From: Candidatus Nealsonbacteria bacterium CG11_big_fil_rev_8_21_14_0_20_37_68
GTDB taxonomy: Bacteria; Patescibacteriota; Minisyncoccia; Minisyncoccales; GCA-002782225
DNA: 12,674 nucleotides
Direction of reading: 5' to 3'
Assembly (NCBI GenBank): GCA_002787295.1
Contig: PCWJ01000017.1
Location: forward strand, 1-12,674
In this document: in pieces, positions 6,314 to 11,912 of the stretch
Layout: each line of letters opens with the position of its first letter
Position numbering within the stretch: position 1 is the first letter of the stretch
The notes under the pieces: generated by a model
The model's database searches: none
What the model saw: the letters and a program-made list of their open reading frames with translations, nothing else
What the model was told of the DNA's origin: nothing
Made by a program: the position numbers and the translations under genes

Positions 6314-7321
6314 TTAGTTCAATAAATTATCATTTGAATAATAAGATCCGTTTTGGTATTTTGCTATAAATGGACAGCCTTTAAAATCTTTATTCCGTCT
6401 TTCTTTAATTATCTTTTTGAATTTTAAAAATTCTTTTGAGTTAGTTAAAGTTGCAATATCCGTTTCTTTTAAAGATTTTTTTGTTAAAAGTTTGCTGTCA
6501 ATTTTAGCAATCCAAGAACAAGGCGAAAGTTTTCCAGAAGGATTTAAAAAAAATAGTTTATCCCCAGCTGGACATAATTGAGAAATATTATTGTATTCTG
6601 CCCCTGCCATTCTATGAGCGGTTATTTTAATATTATTTCTATATTTTTCTTGTAAATTTTTTATCTCTTTAAAAATCGCTAATCGTTTTCTTTTTGGATA
6701 AAGTTCAGGATGTTTTTTAAATCTTCCTACCCTCACTAACCAGCTAAATCTTAACTCCTCTATCTCCAGTTTTGTGCATAGTTTTACCATTTCCTCTAAA
6801 TGATTTTCATTTTCTCGCCAAATAATACAGCCAATCCTTAGAGGGATTTTATATTTTTTCATCAAGTTTATATTTTTTATAATCCTATTAAAAAAATTCC
6901 CACCACGAAGAGAATTATGAATTCTGGCGAGATGTCCATCTACGCTTATATGTAAAAGATTAATTTTAAGATTAGATAGTTTTTTAATTACATTTTCCTT
7001 AAGAAAATATCCACTTGAAGCAATGCTGACTTTTGTATTTTTTCTTTTCAAAGATTTTAAGAACTCAAAAATATTTTTAACTAAAAAAGGCTCGCCCCCA
7101 CTAATATAAAATTCTTTAATCCCAAAAGAAACCATTTCATTTATTCTTCTTTCAAGTAATTTCTGATTTAAAAAGATAAACTCATTCAAAGAGACAATTT
7201 GAGAATTGAAAGCATTAGAGCAACAGTGTTTGCATTGCATGTTACACTGTGAGGTTATTTCCCAAACTATTTTTTTCCCCTTTTGAGGAGGAGTAAATAA
7301 GCAAAAAGGAATTCTTTCCAT
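6314..7321 (-). CDS. Radical SAM protein, MoaA/PqqE-like (radical SAM 3)
   Basis: A 335-residue enzyme with C26-x3-C30-x2-C33 (QCNMQCKHC, followed by an extra C34) and an exact SGGEPF SAM-binding motif (74-79). HISVDG (124-129) and a central IGCIIWRENENH strand (about 163-174) fit the TIM-barrel core. The C-terminus has C250-x12-G263-x4-C268 and only one further cysteine (C316 in GCPF). Compared with SPASM it is therefore a reduced, Twitch-like auxiliary site. It starts 63 nt after the panC fragment, with no SD; the bases before the ATG even contain CCCCTCC, which resembles the anti-SD. It is followed 5 nt later by the phosphatase. Its substrate is unknown. All three radical SAM proteins share C-x12-G-x4-C but are otherwise distinct, so they are unlikely to be recent duplicates. 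Confidence 0.86.
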   Translation of the reverse strand: MERIPFCLFTPPQKGKKIVWEITSQCNMQCKHCCSNAFNSQIVSLNEFIFLNQKLLERRINEMVSFGIKEFYISGGEPFLVKNIFEFLKSLKRKNTKVSIASSGYFLKENVIKKLSNLKINLLHISVDGHLARIHNSLRGGNFFNRIIKNINLMKKYKIPLRIGCIIWRENENHLEEMVKLCTKLEIEELRFSWLVRVGRFKKHPELYPKRKRLAIFKEIKNLQEKYRNNIKITAHRMAGAEYNNISQLCPAGDKLFFLNPSGKLSPCSWIAKIDSKLLTKKSLKETDIATLTNSKEFLKFKKIIKERRNKDFKGCPFIAKYQNGSYYSNDNLLN

Positions 7322-7384
7322 ATTAAAAATGGAGGGGAAATTATTTTTGAGATAAATTTAAAATAATAAAAATACTTTTTCTTT

Positions 7385-8244
7385 TTATCTTTTAGTAAGG
7401 GTGTCTGCATTTACTACAATATTATCAATCAATCTCGTTTTACCAAACCATACTGCTAATGCAATCAACACCTTACCAGAAATATTTTTTACTTCCCTTA
7501 AACTTTCAGAATCAACTATGGAAATATAATCTATCCTCGAACTAAGGGGCGTAATCATTTCCTTCATGGCTTGGATAATTTTTTTAGGATTTTTTTCTCC
7601 AGAGTTTATCATTTCTTTGCCTTTTTCAAAGATTTATAAATTATAGATGCTTTCTCTCTTTCTTTCTTACTTAAATATTTATTTCTAGAGCTCATTGCCA
7701 AACCATTTTTTTCTCTGATAGTAGGTAATATTTTAATTTTAATATCCCAATTCAGGTCTTTAGTCATCCTTTTAATAATTATTGCTTGTTGAGCATCTTT
7801 TTGCCCAAAAAAAGCTATATCTGGTTGGATAATATTAAAAAGTTTACTCACAACGGTAGTTACACCTTTAAAGTGTCCTGGCCTATGAGCTCCACAAAGA
7901 GGAAGAGTCAGCCTCTCAACTTCTACATATGTACAATAATTCGACGGATACATTGCCGAAATAGTAGGATTAAATATGACATCGGCACCTGCTTTTTTGG
8001 CTTTAATTTTATCTCCCTTTAAATCCCGGGGATATTTTCCATAATCTTCCCCTGTGCCGAATTGAGTAGGATTAACAAAAATACTCACTATGACTATATC
8101 AGTTAATTTTTTTGCTTTCCTTATCAAACTAAGATGCCCTTCGTGCAAAGACCCCATAGTTGGAACAAATCCAATTGTCCTATTCTCTTTTTTTATTTTT
8201 TTAACAAACTTTCTTATTCCTTTTATAGATTTAATAATTATCAT
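7385..8244 (-). pseudogene. panC: Pantothenate synthetase, split by a -1 frameshift near codon 210
   Basis: PanC condenses pantoate with beta-alanine using ATP. The first reading frame (7609-8244, 211 residues) holds the active site: TMGSLHEGHLSL with HEGH at 34-37, FVNPTQF (56-62), FFGQKDAQQ (145-153) and MSSRNKYLS (184-192). It then hits TGA. The second frame (7385-7612) supplies the missing C-terminal part, including DYISIVDSESL, ALAVWFGKTRLIDN and the end of the protein. Together they give about 286 residues, close to normal PanC. Reading the second frame upstream of its ATG gives K-E-M, which completes the expected sequence KKAKEMINSGE. The break is therefore one missing base in an A-rich run near 7613-7620. 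It could be a true mutation, an assembly error or programmed slippage on A-AAG. Reading the TGA as an amino acid would not help because TAA follows. No SD precedes the start. Confidence 0.8.
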
Positions 8245-8471
8245 AGCGGTCCATTGTTATTATTAACTTTATTGTAGATATTCCTTGCTGTTGAGAAGGA
8301 TCTAAAATTATTTTGCCAGATTTTATTTAAAAAGTCAAACGACAACGACGCATCGTAGTCGGGGAAAATGGGGTCAACTCTATTTTTCCTTCTTTTTACG
8401 ATTTTTTCTAAAATGTCAAATTCTCTAAAGAATTGTTGACAAAATTTATCCACAAGCCCATTTTTTTTCAC
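8241..8471 (-). CDS. Doubtful 76-codon reading frame upstream of panC
   Basis: This frame starts at GTG, has no SD, and ends with TGA overlapping the panC ATG by 4 nt (ATGA), which is the only point in its favour. Its first 13 codons lie inside intergenic repeat copy B, whose sister copy is non-coding. The middle contains a hairpin (8340-8361) followed on the minus strand by a T-rich stretch. The product (KKNGLVDKF..., then VDPIFPDYDASLSF, ending NNNNGPL) matches no family I know. I think 8245-8471 is more likely a leader or remnant than a gene. If it is not coding, the whole stretch 8245-8635 holds only the repeat, hairpins and terminators. Confidence 0.25.
   Translation of the reverse strand: MKKNGLVDKFCQQFFREFDILEKIVKRRKNRVDPIFPDYDASLSFDFLNKIWQNNFRSFSTARNIYNKVNNNNGPL
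8340..8361 (-). other. GC-rich hairpin in the panC upstream region, possible attenuator
   Basis: CGACaACG (8340-8347) and CGTaGTCG (8354-8361) pair at seven of eight positions around a 6-nt loop. On the minus strand the stem is followed by TTTGACTTTTT, so it could act as a weak terminator or attenuator about 100 nt before panC. It stands out from the AT-rich surroundings. If the overlapping reading frame is real, the hairpin may be coincidental. Confidence 0.35.
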
Positions 8472-8549
8472 TTTTTAAGCTAAAATCTCAATTTCTATTT
8501 GTAAAATAATTTCTGACAAAATAAAATAGGGGTCAAAAAACGCCCCCTT
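8433..8549. repeat. Intergenic direct repeat, copy B
   Basis: This stretch aligns with 1287-1380 in the same orientation (blocks listed under copy A). Copy B has about 22 extra nt, around AAGCTAAAATCTCAATTT. It also carries TTATCCACA (8446-8454), identical to the consensus DnaA box; copy A has TTATTCCCA at that place. It lies between the tyrS terminator and the panC leader. The two copies enclose about 7.1 kb containing the radical SAM, phosphatase, nucleosidase, kinase and cysteine-protein genes. Confidence 0.7.
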
Positions 8550-8553
8550 TTTT
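8528..8553. terminator. Short G/C hairpin in repeat copy B, weak terminator-like
   Basis: AGGGG (8528-8532) pairs with CCCCT (8544-8548) around an 11-nt loop. A T-run follows on the plus strand (8548-8553), and TATTTTATTTT follows on the minus strand. It may back up the tyrS terminator. The stem is short and no plus-strand gene ends here. Confidence 0.35.
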
Positions 8554-8594
8554 ATCTTTTTTAAAAATTAAATTTTGTAATTTTTTCGTAATTT

Positions 8595-8621
8595 AAAAAG
8601 GACACGTCTAATAAGCGTGCC
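8595..8621 (-). terminator. tyrS terminator
   Basis: On the minus strand GGCACG (8621-8616) pairs with CGTGTCC (8606-8600), with one bulged base and a 9-nt loop. TTTTT (8599-8595) follows directly. It begins 15 nt after the tyrS stop, as expected for an intrinsic terminator. Confidence 0.7.
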
Positions 8622-8635
8622 ATTTTTTAAGGTTT

Positions 8636-9994
8636 TTAAGGAATTATCCTAAACCACCTTCTCTTGCCGATCTTAAGCTTGATACCTTCGGGGGGTAAAA
8701 GAATTCTTTCTTCAAGATTCTCAATGGTTCTACCGTCAACCTCAACTGCCTGTTGTTTGATCAACCGCCGGATTTCGTTGTTGCTTTTCTCTTGAACAGA
8801 AAAGCATTTTCTGAGAATCTGAAACACGGTTGCTGAGTTAATTCCCATAGCAATTTCCGGAGCATCTTCGGGAATTCCTCGTTCACTAAAAGTCTTTTTG
8901 AACCATTGAAGCTCCTCTTTTGCAGTCGCTTCCCCGTGGTAACGCTTAACAATCTGTTTTGCGAGGAAAAGCTTCCACTTCATTGGGTTATTGGGCAAAT
9001 CTTTCTCAATTTCTTCAATCTCTTTAAGGGGAAGTTCGGTGTAAACTTTAAGATAATCAACAATAAGATTATCTGGCATACTCATTATCCGTCCGAACTT
9101 TTCCCGAGGAGAATGAAGAAGTCCAATGTAATTACCTAGACTTTTACTTTGTTTCTCTTTTCCATCTATGCCGGGTGTAATTTTGGTGGTAATAATTACT
9201 TGCGGTGTTTGCCCAAATTTTTCCTGAAAGAACCGTCCCATCATTTCATTGAAAAGCTGGTCAGAGCCAATAATGGTTAGATCAGCTTTAAGCATTACAG
9301 AATCGTAGCCTTGCAGAATAGGATAGACCATTTCATTTTCATAAATTTCCTTACCTTCTTTGATTCTTTTGCGAAACATATCACGAGCGATTAAACGATC
9401 GTGGGTCACCGTTGACATCAAAGAAAGTAATTCTTTCATTGACATCTTGTCATACCACTTGGAATTTCTTCTAACCTCAATAAGATCAGGATCGTTGTGT
9501 AAGACCATCATTGTTTGCTTGATAAAGATCTCAGCATTTTTCTGAATTTCTTTAAGTGGAATAATTGGCCTCGTCTTGCTTTTTCCTGATGGATCACCAA
9601 TCTGAGTAGTAAAATCACCAATCAGAAAAACCATTTTATGGCCCAACTCTTGAAGCTTTCGGTACATCCAGAGATTGACTGCATGACCTATATGAAGATC
9701 GGGAGCGGTGACATCAACGCCAAACTTCATTCTTAATTGACGGCCGGAGGTGAGTAATTTCTTCAACTCTGCTAAAGAAAAAACTTCATCGGTTGTCCTA
9801 CTAAAAGAATCAATAACTTCGCTAATGGTTTTCGAGTCTGTTACAACCTTTTTCATATCCTTATCCATCCTTTTTAAACTTCGATTTGTAAAGGTTCTAA
9901 CAAGTTTTTCAGCATCTTGCTTAATGTTATGTTTTACACCAGAAGAGATAATTTTATCAAGAGACGATTTTGATTTTTTAGTTATTTTCTTCAT
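8636..9994 (-). CDS. tyrS: Tyrosyl-tRNA synthetase
   Basis: This class I synthetase charges tRNA-Tyr. The HIGH motif is intact (APDLHIGHAV). The tyrosine pocket has LIGDFTTQIGDPSGKS and YPILQGYDSV, followed by GSDQLFN. The KMSKS loop reads KQSKSLGN, with Gln for Met. The C-terminal S4-type RNA-binding domain runs from FQILRKCF to the end, including AVEVDGRTI. The start is uncertain. A near-consensus promoter has its -10 box at 10007-10002, so upstream ATGs are excluded. The ATG at 9994 would be almost leaderless and gives 452 residues with HIGH at 101-104. The ATGs at 9868 or 9856 give 410 or 406 residues, with HIGH near the family's usual position, and a 127-139-nt leader. Residues 1-42 of the long form are lysine-rich and not part of the known fold. 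The gene has its own terminator and higher GC than the block to its left. Confidence 0.93.
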   Translation of the reverse strand: MKKITKKSKSSLDKIISSGVKHNIKQDAEKLVRTFTNRSLKRMDKDMKKVVTDSKTISEVIDSFSRTTDEVFSLAELKKLLTSGRQLRMKFGVDVTAPDLHIGHAVNLWMYRKLQELGHKMVFLIGDFTTQIGDPSGKSKTRPIIPLKEIQKNAEIFIKQTMMVLHNDPDLIEVRRNSKWYDKMSMKELLSLMSTVTHDRLIARDMFRKRIKEGKEIYENEMVYPILQGYDSVMLKADLTIIGSDQLFNEMMGRFFQEKFGQTPQVIITTKITPGIDGKEKQSKSLGNYIGLLHSPREKFGRIMSMPDNLIVDYLKVYTELPLKEIEEIEKDLPNNPMKWKLFLAKQIVKRYHGEATAKEELQWFKKTFSERGIPEDAPEIAMGINSATVFQILRKCFSVQEKSNNEIRRLIKQQAVEVDGRTIENLEERILLPPEGIKLKIGKRRWFRIIP

Positions 9995-10001
9995 TATTGT
10001 C

Positions 10002-10030
10002 ATTTTAGGAATTTTGATAAAAAGTGTCAA
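10002..10030 (-). promoter_or_regulatory. tyrS promoter
   Basis: On the minus strand, TTGACA (10030-10025), 17 nt and TAAAAT (10007-10002) match the sigma-70 consensus at eleven of twelve positions. The predicted transcription start is about 9995, one base before the ATG at 9994. This points to a leaderless mRNA, or to a long leader if translation begins at 9868. Confidence 0.7.
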
Positions 10031-10043
10031 TAACCTGTACTGG

Positions 10044-10072
10044 TTCATATGATTTGATTTCTGTAGTATAAT
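10044..10072 (+). promoter_or_regulatory. Promoter for the membrane-anchored methyltransferase-like gene
   Basis: TATAAT (10067-10072) is a perfect -10 box, with TTCATA (10044-10049) as a weaker -35 box 17 nt upstream. Transcription would start near 10079, giving a leader of about 26 nt with only a weak SD-like AGAAG. It faces away from the tyrS promoter. Confidence 0.55.
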
Positions 10073-10104
10073 ACATATTAACAATACAGAAGATAAAACA
10101 AACT

Positions 10105-11283
10105 ATGTCTGTTTACTCTTTTAAATCAATTGGCTTTTGGGGAAGAGTGTTTTTTGCCGGTGCCGTAATTTTAATTGGCAGGTTACTTTGGTCTATGTTC
10201 GGAACGTCCAAACTAATCCCCTTTTTAATAATTGGCATCGGATTCCTGTTTTTGGAAATTCGAAGGCAAAGATTGATTGATAGAGCAATTAAAGAAATCT
10301 CTCTAAAAGATAACCAAGAATTAAAAGAAAAAATCCTGCAATTGGAAGCCAAAAGAAGTTTAATTACGACATTTTTTTATTTAATAAAAAAAATGGGGCT
10401 GGGGAAAAAGTCGGGATTGAAATTTGTTAACTCTCACGAATTAGCCGATTTGGGAACAAATTGGATAAAAGAACATTTGGCTAAAATGATGAGCTTATAT
10501 GAAATTTTAAACCCGTTTCTTCTGAATTCTTTTCTTCCCCCAATAAAGGCGGTGCTTTGTCATAATATTCTAAATAAAAAAGTTTTTTTAGGAGCAAGTA
10601 TTGGATGCGGCTTGGCTCGATTTGAAGAAAAAATTGCTAAGTATTGCAACAAAAAGAAATTACCTGCGGTTATTTTCGCTACGGATATAAACAAAGACTT
10701 AATTTTGAAAGCAAAAGAAAGAATGGGAAAAAATGGAATAATGGCCGGATTTCAAAACGTTAACCATAAAATCGACATCAAAAAACTTGTCTCTTATGCC
10801 CGAAATAAACAGCAATCTCTGGTTTATCTTGTTCCAATAAACGTAGAAGATTTCCCCGGTCTTTTTGGGACCGATTCAAAACTTGATTTAGTTTGGTTTC
10901 TTCAATCCAGAGAACATACTATTGAAGGGCGGCCCGAAACATTTGATAAAATTAAGAAATTTACTAAAGAATGGGCTATTTTAGAAACCTTTAGAAGCTG
11001 GGGAGTTATTCTTTGGGGAAATTTAATTAGTTGGTGGCTTTCTCCCCTTTTTGCTACCGAGACAGAAATCTCAATTGCTCGCAATTACACTCCGAAAGAA
11101 TGGGTTGAGAAAAAAATCGGGGTAGTAATAAAAAGATATCCCTATTTTGGCTGGATTCTTTCGGGGGGAGCTTATAAAATTTTAAAGGAAAGCAAATTTT
11201 TGAGAGGGGGAACTAAATCCTTAAGCAGGCTCCTGGGCCTAAAAGATAAGCTTATTTTCCATCCCGGTAGAAAGTACCAATAA
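10105..11283 (+). CDS. Membrane-anchored SAM methyltransferase-like protein
   Basis: A 392-residue protein, the only clear plus-strand gene in the window. Two hydrophobic segments near the N-terminus (about residues 11-30 and 37-52) should anchor it in the membrane as a hairpin. A charged, helical linker follows (about 53-85). The soluble part has a methyltransferase-like glycine loop GASIGCGLARF (163-173) and FATDIN with D194 at the acidic SAM-ribose position. A later strand reads LDLVWFLQSREHTIEG. Motif I lacks the usual acidic residue before the first glycine (Ser165 is there), so binding of SAM is likely but not certain. The C-terminal third (WGVILWGNLISWWLSPLF) contains another hydrophobic patch that may lie against the membrane. 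A lipid or envelope substrate is possible; this is inference. The gene has its own promoter and terminator. Confidence 0.6.
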   Translation: MSVYSFKSIGFWGRVFFAGAVILIGRLLWSMFGTSKLIPFLIIGIGFLFLEIRRQRLIDRAIKEISLKDNQELKEKILQLEAKRSLITTFFYLIKKMGLGKKSGLKFVNSHELADLGTNWIKEHLAKMMSLYEILNPFLLNSFLPPIKAVLCHNILNKKVFLGASIGCGLARFEEKIAKYCNKKKLPAVIFATDINKDLILKAKERMGKNGIMAGFQNVNHKIDIKKLVSYARNKQQSLVYLVPINVEDFPGLFGTDSKLDLVWFLQSREHTIEGRPETFDKIKKFTKEWAILETFRSWGVILWGNLISWWLSPLFATETEISIARNYTPKEWVEKKIGVVIKRYPYFGWILSGGAYKILKESKFLRGGTKSLSRLLGLKDKLIFHPGRKYQ

Positions 11284-11318
11284 AAAAGGGCGGATATGTC
11301 ATCCTGCTCTTTTTTTAT
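11284..11318 (+). terminator. Terminator of the membrane-anchored methyltransferase-like gene
   Basis: AAAGGGCGGAT (11285-11295) pairs with ATCC-t-GCTCTTT (11301-11312), with one bulged T, one G-T pair and a 5-nt loop. T-runs continue to 11317. It starts immediately after the stop codon. Confidence 0.75.
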
Positions 11319-11359
11319 TATTTATTTTGTCTTTTATGCTTTGGCTCCCACAAATATCA

Positions 11360-11803
11360 TTATTCTCCCATTAATAGCACATGAACCTTTCTTGGTTTTG
11401 GTTTATCTAATTCTACCAAGAATATTCTTTGCCACTGGCCCAACTGCAACTTGGAATCTGCGATGTTTAAGGTAAGACTTGATGGTAAATGAATGGCCCG
11501 ACAGTGAGAATGGCCGTTTTTGCATTCCTCTTCATAAAGATTAACCGTCCTCTTGCTAAAATCATTATGGTTGTATTTTAGGTTTTTGGGAGAAATTTTT
11601 TCTAAATGGTTTTTAAAATCCTCCAAAAGCAAGGGTTCATTTTCGTTCAAAACCAAGGCGGCTGTAGTGTGTAGGGTTTGAATATTAACCAAGCCATTTT
11701 TAATCTGGCTTTCTTTAACGAAAGATTTGACCTGTTCCGTAAAATCAACAAAATCAAATTCACCTTTGGTTTGAAATTCTAAAGTTTTAGTTAAAATTTT
11801 CAT
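11360..11803 (-). CDS. yjbQ: YjbQ/UPF0047 family protein (secondary thiamine-phosphate synthase type)
   Basis: A 147-residue protein matching the UPF0047 family along its full length. LVNIQTLHTTAALVLNENEP (about 39-58) carries the conserved His-Thr-Thr. NGHSHCRAIHLPSS (about 96-109) carries the conserved histidines, and LGQWQRIFLVELD is the signature near the C-terminus. E. coli YjbQ has weak thiamine-phosphate synthase activity, but the physiological role of the family is unsettled. No other thiamine gene is in view. There is no SD. Two extended -10 boxes lie upstream: TGTTATACT (11845-11837), giving a leader of about 27 nt, and TGCTAAAAT (11818-11810), which would put the transcription start on the A of the ATG and make the mRNA leaderless. 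It converges with the plus-strand gene; the terminator at 11284-11318 lies between them. Confidence 0.9.
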   Translation of the reverse strand: MKILTKTLEFQTKGEFDFVDFTEQVKSFVKESQIKNGLVNIQTLHTTAALVLNENEPLLLEDFKNHLEKISPKNLKYNHNDFSKRTVNLYEEECKNGHSHCRAIHLPSSLTLNIADSKLQLGQWQRIFLVELDKPKPRKVHVLLMGE

Positions 11804-11836
11804 ACTTTTATTTTAGCAAATTTTTAAAAAAGGTAA

Positions 11837-11845
11837 AGTATAACA
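11837..11845 (-). promoter_or_regulatory. Extended -10 promoter upstream of yjbQ
   Basis: On the minus strand TG-T-TATACT forms an extended -10 element with no convincing -35 box. A second extended -10, TG-C-TAAAAT (11818-11810), ends 6 nt before the ATG and would give a leaderless transcript. Sequence alone cannot decide which is used. Confidence 0.45.
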
Positions 11846-11870
11846 AACCTGGCTTTATAATCTATAACCC

Positions 11871-11897
11871 AAAACCCCGCCATTTTGGCGGGGTTTT
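11871..11897. terminator. Strong bidirectional terminator after the surface-protein gene
   Basis: AAAACCCCGCC (11871-11881) and GGCGGGGTTTT (11887-11897) are perfect complements around a 5-nt loop, with T-runs on both strands. It lies 15 nt beyond the stop of the minus-strand surface protein, which it most likely terminates, and upstream of the yjbQ promoter. Confidence 0.85.
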
Positions 11898-11912
11898 ATA
11901 ATCTTTCAGAAT

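Noticed and set aside
7609..7612. The TGA in panC being read as glycine or another amino acid
   Set aside because: The next codon in that frame is TAA, so recoding would add one residue only. TGA also ends radical SAM 2 normally.
8433..8549. A replication origin around the DnaA box
   Set aside because: There is only one perfect box, no cluster of boxes, and no dnaA or dnaN gene nearby.
1287..8549. A classical insertion sequence or transposon bounded by the repeats
   Set aside because: The repeats are direct and imperfect. I see no transposase, integrase or target duplication in the window.
9868..9994. A T-box or other tRNA-sensing leader before tyrS
   Set aside because: No T-box sequence or terminator/antiterminator pair is present, and the stretch reads as an open, lysine-rich frame.
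9750..10052. A 100-codon plus-strand frame opposite the start of tyrS
   Set aside because: Hydrophobic shadow of a lysine-rich minus-strand coding region; no promoter or SD.
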